Assembly: GCA_009700365.1 (NCBI GenBank)
Contig: WLME01000024.1
Span: forward strand, 1 to 11,257
Source: Actinomycetota bacterium
GTDB taxonomy: Bacteria > Actinomycetota > Actinomycetes > Nanopelagicales > Nanopelagicaceae
Direction: 5' to 3'
DNA: 11,257 nucleotides
The notes below the pieces were generated by a model. That model was not told where the DNA came from, searched no databases, and saw nothing but the letters and a program-made list of their open reading frames with translations. Both the position numbers and the translations under genes were made by a program. Positions 1 to 7,164 of this stretch are shown here, one piece after another (positions within the stretch are counted from its first letter, which is position 1; the number at the start of each line of letters is the position of its first letter).

Positions 1-1864
1 GAAGGATCGCTTCGGCAGAGCGGGCGTTATCTGCAACTACGGTTGCGCCTAAAAGTGATTCAAGAAGCTCTGTAATCTGGGGCGAACGAACATAGCTCAG
101 GAGTGAGGTCAAACCTGAAGGAGTCTGATTTCCTGCTCGATTTCCAGGTTCGTGAACAAGCACATCTGCTTGACCAAGATTTTCGCTGCGCAAAGTAGTC
201 AGCGCATTTACTGCCGAAGAAAGGTCTTTCACAACAACTGCATCGGCGAGTGATCCAAGTGCAGCAGCCGTTGCTGCCTCCCATCCAGAATCAATCTGAA
301 TGAGCGAAGCAATACTGCCAAGAATTTGAAGACCATGGGAGTCCCGAATGAGAGCCGAGGCTCCATCTCTGGATGCGGAAGTCAATCGCATTGCATCGAG
401 TTTTGATTCTGTCGAATTTCTCTCTCGATCTACGGCGCGTTCGGATTCAACAAGTTCTAAATGTATTTTCTTTGCAGAATCAAGGGATTGCTTGGCGCTT
501 TGGAATTGCGAATCTAGTCCTTGCTCGCCCGCATCGGCATTGCCAATCTCAAGTTCGTACTTTGCATAATCACCCTTTGCTAAATCCACACGCGATTGTG
601 CTTCAGTGCGTGCTGCCTGCAAGCGCGAAATCTCTTCGGTGATGGCTTCAAGGCGTGCTGCCAAAGATTTGATATGACCTTCTTGGCGTGCAGTGCCTTC
701 GCGCTGATCTGCAATTGCGCGCATCGCTGCTGCAATGGTGTCTTCTTCAGATTTGAGTGCAGCTTCGGCGATTGCCAAGTTTGACGTTGCGGTGGCTAGC
801 GCACTTTGAGCTGCAATAACTTGATCGCGTAGTTCTGACTCTTCAGCACGTAAGGTAATTGCTTCTTGCTCCAGAGCTTCGGGATCGCGCCCAGCGCTGC
901 GGGCTTCTTCTGCTTCTTCGGCAAGGAATCGAGAACGTTCTTGTGCGAGCGACTGAGTTCCGCGGAACTTTTCGCGAAGTGCATTGAGTGAGTAGAAATT
1001 CTCTTGAGCTTTAACAAGCAATGGGCTTTCAAAGGCTGACTGAGCGTCGAGTTCCTCTTCGCGTCGGCGGAATTTATCTAGTTCAGTTTCAACTTCTGCG
1101 CGACGCTCGCGAAGGGCATTCTCGTCGGCAACTTCTGCATCGAGAGTCTTGGAAAGCGAAATGTAATCATCTGCGAGAAGTCGCAATTTAGCATCACGAA
1201 GATCTGCCTGAATCGTTGCTGCCTTCTTTGCGACTTCTGCTTGCTTGCCAAGTGGGCGAAGTTGTCTTCGAAGTTCGACAGTCAAGTCGTTGACGCGAGC
1301 TAAGTTCGCTTGCATTGAATCCAGCTTGCGAATTGCTTTCTCTTTACGCTTGCGATGTTTGAGAACTCCAGCAGCCTCTTCGATAAAGCCTCTACGTTCT
1401 TCTGGCGTTGCCATCAAAATCGCATCTAATTGACCCTGACCAACGATGACGTGCATCTCGCGTCCGATACCCGAATCGCTCAAGAGTTCTTGAATGTCTA
1501 GTAGTCGAGAGGCTTCACCATTGATTTGATACTCGCTCTGCCCGTTACGGAAGAGAATGCGTGAAATAGTTACTTCGGTATAGTCAATGGGAAGTGCGCC
1601 ATCTGTGTTATCAATAGTTACGGCAACTTCTGCACGACCAAGTGGTGCGCGCCCGGAAGTTCCGGCGAAGATGACATCTTCCATCTTCCCGCCGCGCAAA
1701 GATTTCGCACCTTGCTCGCCCATTACCCAAGTAAGTGCATCAACTACATTTGATTTACCCGATCCGTTGGGTCCGACTACGCAGGTGATTCCGGGTTCGA
1801 GTCTGAGTGTGGTCGCCGAGGCGAAGGACTTAAATCCTTTGAGGGTCAGACTCTTCAAATACAC
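1..1864 (-). CDS. smc: Chromosome segregation protein SMC, N-terminal half (partial, runs off left edge)
   Basis: SMC is the ATPase arm of condensin, which compacts and separates the chromosome together with ScpA and ScpB. About 621 residues are visible of the roughly 1,180 usual for the family. The protein begins MYLKSLTLKGFKSFA, and Walker A GPNGSGKS is at residues 31-38. The conserved stretch LTWVMGEQGAKSLRGG follows, then the Q-loop region VIVGQGQLD, then EERRGFIEEAAG at the head-arm junction. Residues from about 180 to 500 are charged and alanine-rich, as expected for the long coiled coil. From about residue 510 the sequence becomes hinge-like (GLQILGSIASLI, then AAALGSLADAVVV). The C-terminal arm and head, with the signature motif and Walker B, lie outside the window. 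The GTG start is fixed by an in-frame TAG at 1874-1876 and by an AGGGTAGG ribosome site at 1873-1880, 8 nt upstream. It follows rnc after a 67-nt spacer, the largest in the window. Confidence 0.96.
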   Translation of the reverse strand, partial: MYLKSLTLKGFKSFASATTLRLEPGITCVVGPNGSGKSNVVDALTWVMGEQGAKSLRGGKMEDVIFAGTSGRAPLGRAEVAVTIDNTDGALPIDYTEVTISRILFRNGQSEYQINGEASRLLDIQELLSDSGIGREMHVIVGQGQLDAILMATPEERRGFIEEAAGVLKHRKRKEKAIRKLDSMQANLARVNDLTVELRRQLRPLGKQAEVAKKAATIQADLRDAKLRLLADDYISLSKTLDAEVADENALRERRAEVETELDKFRRREEELDAQSAFESPLLVKAQENFYSLNALREKFRGTQSLAQERSRFLAEEAEEARSAGRDPEALEQEAITLRAEESELRDQVIAAQSALATATSNLAIAEAALKSEEDTIAAAMRAIADQREGTARQEGHIKSLAARLEAITEEISRLQAARTEAQSRVDLAKGDYAKYELEIGNADAGEQGLDSQFQSAKQSLDSAKKIHLELVESERAVDRERNSTESKLDAMRLTSASRDGASALIRDSHGLQILGSIASLIQIDSGWEAATAAALGSLADAVVVKDLSSAVNALTTLRSENLGQADVLVHEPGNRAGNQTPSGLTSLLSYVRSPQITELLESLLGATVVADNARSAEAIL

Positions 1865-1906
1865 GCGGTAAACCTACCCTTGTGCGTGCCATTGGTATAA
1901 AAGCGA

Positions 1907-1928
1907 CTCAGTTCAAGTTGAACTTGAG
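1907..1928 (-). promoter_or_regulatory. Palindrome in the rnc-smc spacer (weak terminator or operator candidate)
   Basis: Positions 1913-1927 form a perfect 15-nt odd palindrome, TCAAGTT-G-AACTTGA on the plus strand. It starts 4 nt after the rnc stop codon. In the minus-strand transcript an alternative fold pairs CTCA and GTTC with GAAC and TGAG, around a 5-nt loop and one bulged A. Four bases later comes TTTT (1899-1902). The stem is AT-rich, so this would be at best a weak terminator or attenuator. It could instead be a protein-binding site controlling smc. I cannot decide between these from the sequence. Confidence 0.3.
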
Positions 1929-1931
1929 GGT

Positions 1932-2612
1932 TTACTGCTGTTGCGTGGAAAGTATTTCAAATGCAGTACGCGCTGCAGATTGTTCGGCTTCTCGCTTACT
2001 TTTTCCATGGCCTTCAGCAATCGATTCTCCGGCAACCATAGCTACTGCTGTAAAACTCTTGTCGTGATCTGGCCCTGTTTCCGTCACTAGATATTCAGGA
2101 GATCCCTTACTCATCGATGCAACCAACTCTTGGAGCGCTGTCTTTCCATCAAGACCGGCTCCCTTTGCCATTGCAGAATCGAGGGTCTCTTTTATGAGTG
2201 CATTGACAACTCGTGTAGTAGTTTCAAAACCGCATTCAAGATAGATAGCGCCAAATAGCGCTTCTAGGGCATCGGCAAGGAGAGAGTTCTTATCTCGCCC
2301 ATTTGTTACTTCTTCACCTTTGCCTAGGCGAATATATTTTCCAAGCTCAAGTGTGCGCGCAATATCTGCGAGCGCACGCATATTGACGATTCCTGAGCGC
2401 AGTGGAGATAAACGGCTCTCATCAAGATCTGGATATTTTAGGTAAAGCTCCTCGGTAACAATTAACCCGAGGACTGAATCACCCAAAAATTCAAGGCGTT
2501 CATTTGTTGCAGTAAGTCCGGTCTCGTATGCAAAAGAGCGGTGGGTAAATGCCAACTCCAGCACTTCGGAAGAGAGATTTATTCCGAGTTGCTCAAGAAG
2601 TTTTGAATACAG
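1932..2612 (-). CDS. rnc: Ribonuclease III
   Basis: RNase III cleaves double-stranded RNA, mainly in rRNA maturation and mRNA turnover, and acts as a cytoplasmic homodimer. Numbered from the proposed CTG start (226 residues), the signature NERLEFLGDSVLG carries E41 and D45, and LLADALEALFGA carries D114 and E117, so all four metal-binding acidic residues are present. A double-stranded RNA-binding domain occupies roughly residues 156-224, ending in the typical KSKREAEQSAA helix. The first conventional start is GTG at 2562-2564, which gives 210 residues. However, the 16 codons before it encode YSKLLEQLGINLSSE, which matches the usual first helix of actinobacterial RNase III. The only plausible start codon there is CTG at 2610-2612, one base after the rpmF stop and 6 nt from an AGAGG site. 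Gene identity is certain; the start is not. Confidence 0.93.
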   Translation of the reverse strand: MYSKLLEQLGINLSSEVLELAFTHRSFAYETGLTATNERLEFLGDSVLGLIVTEELYLKYPDLDESRLSPLRSGIVNMRALADIARTLELGKYIRLGKGEEVTNGRDKNSLLADALEALFGAIYLECGFETTTRVVNALIKETLDSAMAKGAGLDGKTALQELVASMSKGSPEYLVTETGPDHDKSFTAVAMVAGESIAEGHGKSKREAEQSAARTAFEILSTQQQ

Positions 2613-2613
2613 A

Positions 2614-2787
2614 TCAGACCTCTAGGACCTGGCGGCGGTTATATGTTCCGCAGGTTGGGCATGCAACGTGATTGAGCTTTGGCTGTTGGCACTGAGGGCA
2701 TGTCGAGAGAGCCGCTGCAGTTGTCTTCCACATGCTTCGACGTGAACGTGTCTTTGAACGAGACATTTTTCGCTTTGGTACTGGCAC
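2614..2787 (-). CDS. rpmF: 50S ribosomal protein L32
   Basis: This is a 57-residue protein of the large ribosomal subunit. It opens with MPVPKRKMSRSKTRSRRS, close to the family's usual AVPKRKMSRS start, and is strongly basic at the N-terminus. C30xxC33 and C43xxC46 form the zinc-ribbon pair of the zinc-binding (C+) L32 type. It ends NRRQVLEV. The start is GTG, with AGGA at 2796-2799 spaced 8 nt upstream and an in-frame TAA at 2800-2802 just before that. Downstream of a DUF177 gene is the classic location for rpmF in many bacteria. The gene is separated from DUF177 by 45 nt and from the rnc coding sequence by one base or 49 bases, depending on the rnc start. A fall in zinc could in principle affect this form, but no regulatory site is visible. 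Confidence 0.96.
   Translation of the reverse strand: MPVPKRKMSRSKTRSRRSMWKTTAAALSTCPQCQQPKLNHVACPTCGTYNRRQVLEV
2619..2623 (-). promoter_or_regulatory. Ribosome binding site supporting a CTG start for rnc
   Basis: AGAGG lies in the last codons of rpmF, with 6 nt between it and CTG at 2610-2612. The later GTG at 2562-2564 has no purine-rich site at a suitable distance (upstream bases are ATAAATCTCTCTTCCGAA). The site therefore favours the CTG as the true initiation codon, coupled to the rpmF stop codon. Confidence 0.5.
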
Positions 2788-2832
2788 GGTAATCGTCCTT
2801 TATCTTGATGAAATCTAAGGGGTAAGTATCGC

Positions 2833-3411
2833 TTATTTCTCGGGATTGCCAAAATCGAGCTTTTCGAGGCCTGACCAGCGAGCATCTGTGACCTCGTGAG
2901 CGTGGTCCTCCGGAAGTGTCTCCCACTTCTCTCCGCAGTCAGGGCAGAGACCTAAACACTCTTCAGAACAGAGCGGATTTACCGGCAGAGTCAGAATGAT
3001 TGCATCTATGACTGGAATTTCGAGATTGAGCAGGTCGCCCTCCATCTGAAGTTCTTCATCGATATCAAGATCTATATCTTCCTCATCCCGCTTCTTCTTA
3101 CGACCCTTTTCGTTTGTTGGTTCGTAGCGATAAAGCTCCTGAATCTTTCGATCAACGACAACCTCTACCTCGTCTAGGCAGCGAATGCATTCACCAATAG
3201 CTACTGCATATATTTCTGCGCTCACTAGTACGCCTTCTGTGACAGATTCAAGACGTAGATCGGCTTCAATGATGTCGCCTTCTGGGACAGCGATCAGAGG
3301 CACACCGATTCGTGCTGGAGCAGGGATATCGAGTTCATACTCCTTCATCTCCCCTGCACGTCGCGGCAGTTCGCGAGTATTTACTAGAAAAGGATTTATT
3401 GATCTAGTCAT
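2833..3411 (-). CDS. DUF177 (YceD-like) protein
   Basis: This 192-residue protein belongs to the DUF177/YceD family, whose genes usually sit directly upstream of rpmF. YceD-type proteins are linked to 23S rRNA and large-subunit formation in some organisms, but the biochemical activity is not settled. The family opening NPFLVNTRELPRRAGEM is at residues 6-22. LRLESVTEGVLVS is followed by the pair C75xxC78. Near the C-terminus, C148, C152, C156 and C159 form a possible metal site, followed by HAHEVTDARWSGLEKL, typical of actinobacterial members. Residues 98-126 are highly charged (KGRKKKRDEED, then acidic). The ATG at 3409-3411 overlaps the end of the upstream sepIVA gene by 8 nt and has no clear ribosome site, so translational coupling is likely. 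A longer reading starting at 3483 was rejected because the extra residues lack family resemblance and overlap sepIVA. Confidence 0.92.
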   Translation of the reverse strand: MTRSINPFLVNTRELPRRAGEMKEYELDIPAPARIGVPLIAVPEGDIIEADLRLESVTEGVLVSAEIYAVAIGECIRCLDEVEVVVDRKIQELYRYEPTNEKGRKKKRDEEDIDLDIDEELQMEGDLLNLEIPVIDAIILTLPVNPLCSEECLGLCPDCGEKWETLPEDHAHEVTDARWSGLEKLDFGNPEK

Positions 3412-3892
3412 CAGGGTTGAGCTGAGAAAGGATGTCCTTATCATCAGCGCCTTCAAGTCTTTCACGTCCACGAGCAACCGCATCCATGGTTTTGTTGAGA
3501 ATTACTTCAAGAGTTGCAAGGCGACCGTCGATATATGCCTCAACTTCACGTCGCTCTTCTTCGGCTAATTCTCGAGCCTCATCCAAAATTCTTTGTGCCT
3601 CATCACGAGCAGATTGCACAATTGAAGTTTGTTCGACCATGCGAGCGACATCTTCGCGGGCCGAGGCAATCATGGATTCAGCACTTGTCCGACCTTCTTC
3701 AATAATCCGATCACGGTCATTAATAATTGATTGAGCACCATCAAGATCTGTCGGAAGGATGTCACGAGCTCCTTCTAGAATCTCGAGCATTTCGCCACGG
3801 TGCACAACGCACGATGCCGAAAGTGGAACCCCACGCGCTTCCTCAACGATAGCGATTGCTGTATTGAGTTTCTCTATTGAATCCATTGTCAT
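3404..3892 (-). CDS. sepIVA: SepIVA-like DivIVA-related coiled-coil division protein (short form)
   Basis: This is a 162-residue, highly charged protein. The N-terminal part (IVEEARGVPLSASCVVHRGE, then ARDILPTDLDGAQSIINDRD) and the C-terminal part (VEAYIDGRLATLEVILNKT, then AVARGRERL) resemble the two ends of mycobacterial SepIVA (Rv2927c, MSMEG_2416), as I recall that sequence. SepIVA is a DivIVA-domain protein at the septum needed for division and envelope growth. Residues about 55-140 form a continuous predicted coiled coil rich in E, A and R. The mycobacterial protein is about 245 residues, so the middle coiled coil appears much shorter here. The neighbours agree: DUF177 and rnc follow in the same order as in mycobacteria. 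The start ATG overlaps the coaD stop (ATGA), with AGGGG upstream. Automated tools may label it an ATP synthase b-like or hypothetical protein. Homology is fairly secure; the division role is inferred. Confidence 0.8.
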   Translation of the reverse strand: MTMDSIEKLNTAIAIVEEARGVPLSASCVVHRGEMLEILEGARDILPTDLDGAQSIINDRDRIIEEGRTSAESMIASAREDVARMVEQTSIVQSARDEAQRILDEARELAEEERREVEAYIDGRLATLEVILNKTMDAVARGRERLEGADDKDILSQLNPDD

Positions 3893-4371
3893 TTTTCTAC
3901 CCCTGCTCGAGCTTTGAGAGCTGCATTGACATTTTCAGGCACCATTGAAGATACATCTCCTCCGTAGTGTGACAATTCCTTAACAATTGATGATGAAAGA
4001 AAAGAATGAGTTGGAGATGTAGCCATAAACATGGTCTCTACTCCTGATGCCTGGATATGGACTTGAGCCATTTGAAGTTCGTAATCGAAGTCCGTTACAG
4101 CACGTAAGCCTTTGACAATCGCTTGCACACCGTTCTTCTTGCAGTATTCGACGAGTAAACCGCTTCCAGAATCAACGCGCACGTTCTTAAACTTCTTCAC
4201 ATTTTCACTGATCATCTGCATGCGCTCTTCGACCGTGAATAGGCCATCTTTCTTTCGATTAACAAAGACAGCGACAATTACCTCATCAAATTGACCACTT
4301 GCACGCTCGATAATATCGAGGTGTCCGAAAGTGATGGGATCAAAGGATCCTGGGCACACAGCACGCTTCAT
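3889..4371 (-). CDS. coaD: Phosphopantetheine adenylyltransferase
   Basis: CoaD transfers AMP from ATP to 4'-phosphopantetheine, making dephospho-CoA, the fourth step of coenzyme A synthesis from pantothenate. It is a cytoplasmic hexamer. The 160-residue length is normal. The nucleotidyltransferase motif is GSFDPITFGH at residues 8-17, with T14 and H17 for phosphate binding. KGLRAVTDFDYELQMA spans 87-102, and the SFLSSSIVKE loop at 123-132 corresponds to the family's ISSSxVR motif. No catalytic residue appears lost. The ATG start lacks a ribosome site, and the preceding 29 nt hold an extended -10-like element exactly placed for leaderless transcription, described separately. Its stop overlaps the sepIVA start by 4 nt (ATGA). 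Adjacency to rsmD is a very common bacterial arrangement. Confidence 0.98.
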   Translation of the reverse strand: MKRAVCPGSFDPITFGHLDIIERASGQFDEVIVAVFVNRKKDGLFTVEERMQMISENVKKFKNVRVDSGSGLLVEYCKKNGVQAIVKGLRAVTDFDYELQMAQVHIQASGVETMFMATSPTHSFLSSSIVKELSHYGGDVSSMVPENVNAALKARAGVEK

Positions 4372-4378
4372 GGAGCAA

Positions 4379-4384
4379 ACGCTA
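4379..4384 (-). promoter_or_regulatory. Candidate extended -10 element for leaderless coaD transcript
   Basis: The transcript-strand bases TGC-TAGCGT fit an extended -10 (TGn-TAnnnT) and end 7 nt before the coaD ATG, so transcription could begin at the A of the start codon. coaD has no visible Shine-Dalgarno sequence, which fits a leaderless mRNA, a form common in Actinobacteria. No convincing -35 box lies 17 nt further upstream, so the element is weak and may be chance. Confidence 0.25.
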
Positions 4385-4400
4385 GCAATGATTGGGGAGG

Positions 4401-4988
4401 TTATCCATTTTCCTCTGATGTAAGCGTGGGCGCACCGTAAAAAATAGTTGCTTGACCGTAATTTTTCTGACGGATTTCTTCATACCCTTCAGGCCACGAA
4501 ATCTCTTTCACTCGACTATTTCTCTCGACTGCAACAAGCGCCTGCGGGTCTAGGTAACCACCATCTCGCAATTGGATGAGTGTCTCAATCACATCGAGAT
4601 CTTCGACATCATAAGGTGGATCAATATAAATAAAGTGGTATCTCTGGGCCGGTTTATCTTGCAAGAAACGATGAACGCTCATGGAGTATGCATGAAATAT
4701 TCCAGGGCAGCCCGCAGTAGAAAGATGTTCATGATTCTTTGTAATTGCCTTTAACGCTGATTCATCTTTTTCGACTGCATGAACAATTGCTGCTCCACGA
4801 GATAGCGCTTCAAGAGCTATCGCACCTGTTCCGGAATACAGATCGAGGACATGCAAGCCATCGAATTCACCGAATTCCGAAGCAAGGGTTGAGAAGAGCG
4901 CCTCTCGAGCACGGTCTGACGTTGGTCGTGTGGCCGTAGCGACAGCATCTATTGATCTACCTTTTGCAAGTCCTGCAATGATTCGCAT
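4401..4988 (-). CDS. rsmD: 16S rRNA (guanine(966)-N2)-methyltransferase RsmD
   Basis: RsmD uses S-adenosylmethionine to methylate N2 of G966 (E. coli numbering) in 16S rRNA during 30S assembly. The 195-residue length is usual. The N-terminus MRIIAGLAKG and RPTSDRAREALFSTL are family hallmarks. The SAM-binding loop DLYSGTGAIALEAL is at residues 49-62, with V72-E73-K74-D75 as the acidic end of the next strand. The catalytic DPPY motif is at 123-126. It starts 6 nt after the recG stop, with AAGG inside the end of recG as a distant ribosome site. Its TAA is 29 nt before coaD, and the recG-rsmD-coaD order is a widely conserved one. Confidence 0.97.
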   Translation of the reverse strand: MRIIAGLAKGRSIDAVATATRPTSDRAREALFSTLASEFGEFDGLHVLDLYSGTGAIALEALSRGAAIVHAVEKDESALKAITKNHEHLSTAGCPGIFHAYSMSVHRFLQDKPAQRYHFIYIDPPYDVEDLDVIETLIQLRDGGYLDPQALVAVERNSRVKEISWPEGYEEIRQKNYGQATIFYGAPTLTSEENG

Positions 4989-4994
4989 TTCTGA

Positions 4995-7160
4995 TTACGC
5001 CTTATCTATAAATTCTGCCGTTGCATCAGCTTGAAGCTGCGCAAGTTCAGCAGCCAAAAGCGGAAAGCCCTCTAACCCTGATTCGAGAAGTGTAGATGCA
5101 TCTTCACGGGCACGTTCAATCATGGATTCATCACGCAGGACTCGCAACAAACGCAGATGAGAACGTGTTCCTGACTGACTTGATCCGAGCACATCACCTT
5201 CTCGACGTTGTTCTAAATCGATGCGAGAAAGTTCAAAGCCATCCAGTGTGGCAGCCACTGCATCCAGGCGTTCACGAGAGGAAGTTTCAGGATCGGCATG
5301 CGTTACCAAAAGGCAGAGCCCAGGCGATGTTCCGCGACCTACACGCCCACGTAATTGGTGTAGTTGCGAAACACCAAATCGGTCTGCATCCATGATCACC
5401 ATCACTGTCGCATTGGGAACATCCACGCCAACTTCAATGACGGTCGTTGAGACCAGTACATCAACTTCTTTATTAGCAAAGGCGCGCATCGTCGATTCTT
5501 TGAGTTCGGCGCTTTGGCGACCATGTAAGGGAGCGACCTTCAATCCTTTCAGCGCTCCCCCGCTGAGCAATGGACCAAGCTCATCAACTGATGCAATTTC
5601 ATGTGTGGTTTCACCCATTAAAAAATCTATATCTGCATCCTCAGAAGTTCCGGCGGAAATTCGTGGAGCAACAATGTATGCCTGATGTCCTTGACCAACT
5701 TCTTCCTTAATTCTCTCCCATGCTCGTTCAAGAAATCCAGGTTTCTCTGATGCGGGAATAACATGCGTTGTAATTGGTTGTCGACCCAGTGGAAGCTCTC
5801 GCAACGTTGAAATATCAAGATCTCCGAAGACGGTCATTGCAACAGTGCGCGGAATCGGCGTTGCAGTCATCACAAGTAGGTGCGGAGGATTGTTTGCCTT
5901 GGTCTTGAGTGCATCTCGCTGCTCAACACCAAACCGATGCTGCTCATCGACCACAATGAGTCCTAAATCCTTAAATGCAACGCTTTCACTCAAAAGAGCG
6001 TGGGTGCCGATCACAATTCCCGCTTCTCCGGATGCTGCTAAAGCGAGGGCTTCCTTTCTTGCGGCAGCGCTTTGTGATCCGGTAATTAAAGTGACCTGTG
6101 TTGATTTCTCATTAGAGCCGAGCATTCCGCCATGTCCAAGAGAACCCAGGAGCTTTTCAATTGTGCGCAGATGTTGGGCTGCAAGTACTTCAGTGGGAGC
6201 TAACAAGGCAGCCTGACCACCATTATCAATAACTGTGAGCATGGCACGAAGTGCAACAACGGTTTTACCTGAACCGACTTCTCCCTGCAGAAGACGATGC
6301 ATTGGATGTGGCTGTGCTAAATCGTTATCGATTTCCTCAGCGACTAATCGCTGGCCGGCTGTAAGTTCAAATGGGAGTTGCGCATCGAGAGCATCGAGAA
6401 GTCCTCCCGTGATGGCAGGACGTGCCACGGCATGAAGGTTTTTTAGCTCAATTCTTCGGGTTAACAATAAAAGTTGAAGCAAGAAGGCCTCATCAAAGGT
6501 GAGGCGCTCACGAGATTTCTCGGCAGTGTCGAGATCAATCGGGTTATGAAGCTGAACAAGGGCCTGGTGCAGAGTTGGATATCCATACTTCTCGCGAATT
6601 GAATCAGGAAGATAGTCGGGAACTTCATCGAGTGCGCCGATAGCCAGTTCAATGCACTGAGAAACTTTCCATGAAGGCAGCTTGGCACTTGCTGGATACA
6701 TCGGAAGATATTTTCCCGCAAAGCTTTCAACAGCTGAGTCGACATCATTTCCATCAGCAATCAATTCATAATCAGGATGAGCCAGTTGACGCTTGCCATT
6801 AAAGACTCCTACTTTGCCTGCGAAGAGTCCTTGCTTGCCAACTTTCAGCTCTTTTTCTCGCCATGCTTGATTAAAGAAAGTTAATGACATTTTGGCAGAT
6901 CCGTCAGTCACGATAACTTCAAGAATATTTCCTTTTCTGCCCTGCAGGCGCCGGCTGGAAGCGCTGAAGATTTCAGCCAAGATTGTTATTTCATCTCCTT
7001 CGTGAAGTTCGGCGATATCAGAAAGCTCCCCACGTACTAGATATCTGCGCGGATAATGGTGGAGTAGATCTCCAATGGTCGAATAGCCGAAAACATCCTT
7101 AAGAACCTTTGCAGTGCGGTCGCCAAGAACTCCTACAAGTTTGGAGTCGAGAGAGGCCAT
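4995..7160 (-). CDS. recG: ATP-dependent DNA helicase RecG
   Basis: RecG is a double-stranded DNA translocase that regresses stalled replication forks and processes branched recombination and R-loop intermediates. The 721 residues match the family. The N-terminal part holds the wedge/OB domain that grips the junction (about 50-135, beginning near ELHEGDEITILAEI). Helicase motifs follow in order: Walker A GEVGSGKT at 293-300, APTEVLA at 321-327, Walker B DEQH at 405-408 followed by RFG, TATPIPRT at 432-439, the STTVIEVGVDVPNA motif at 571-584, and the arginine-finger motif QLRGRVGRG at 602-610. The C-terminal DLEQRREGDVLGSSQSG at 648-664 is the RecG-specific segment. The ATG lies 4 nt after the cydC stop, with GAGAG about 10 nt upstream as ribosome site. 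Nothing looks damaged. Confidence 0.98.
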   Translation of the reverse strand: MASLDSKLVGVLGDRTAKVLKDVFGYSTIGDLLHHYPRRYLVRGELSDIAELHEGDEITILAEIFSASSRRLQGRKGNILEVIVTDGSAKMSLTFFNQAWREKELKVGKQGLFAGKVGVFNGKRQLAHPDYELIADGNDVDSAVESFAGKYLPMYPASAKLPSWKVSQCIELAIGALDEVPDYLPDSIREKYGYPTLHQALVQLHNPIDLDTAEKSRERLTFDEAFLLQLLLLTRRIELKNLHAVARPAITGGLLDALDAQLPFELTAGQRLVAEEIDNDLAQPHPMHRLLQGEVGSGKTVVALRAMLTVIDNGGQAALLAPTEVLAAQHLRTIEKLLGSLGHGGMLGSNEKSTQVTLITGSQSAAARKEALALAASGEAGIVIGTHALLSESVAFKDLGLIVVDEQHRFGVEQRDALKTKANNPPHLLVMTATPIPRTVAMTVFGDLDISTLRELPLGRQPITTHVIPASEKPGFLERAWERIKEEVGQGHQAYIVAPRISAGTSEDADIDFLMGETTHEIASVDELGPLLSGGALKGLKVAPLHGRQSAELKESTMRAFANKEVDVLVSTTVIEVGVDVPNATVMVIMDADRFGVSQLHQLRGRVGRGTSPGLCLLVTHADPETSSRERLDAVAATLDGFELSRIDLEQRREGDVLGSSQSGTRSHLRLLRVLRDESMIERAREDASTLLESGLEGFPLLAAELAQLQADATAEFIDKA

Positions 7161-7164
7161 ATAT

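Noticed and set aside
2622..2926. Two overlapping minus-strand open frames (87 and 95 codons) across the DUF177-rpmF junction
   Set aside because: Both are in the wrong frame relative to the clear L32 zinc-ribbon reading at 2614-2787 and the DUF177 C-terminus, and the products look random.
3412..3483. Upstream extension of the DUF177 gene to 3483
   Set aside because: The extra 24 residues are out of family and lie over the conserved C-terminus of the SepIVA-like gene. The ATG at 3411 fits the family start.
3404..3892. Repeated E/A/R-rich codons as a possible tandem DNA repeat
   Set aside because: The similarity is at the level of coiled-coil heptads, not nucleotide repeats. No CRISPR-like spacing is present.
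5549..5566. 6-bp inverted repeat TCAGCG/CGCTGA within recG
   Set aside because: It is short, has no T-run on the transcript side, and is expected by chance in a window this size.
5221..5685. 154-codon plus-strand open frame opposite recG
   Set aside because: Composition is serine- and arginine-rich, with no recognisable motif, and it lies entirely antisense to clear RecG helicase motifs. It is a codon-bias shadow.
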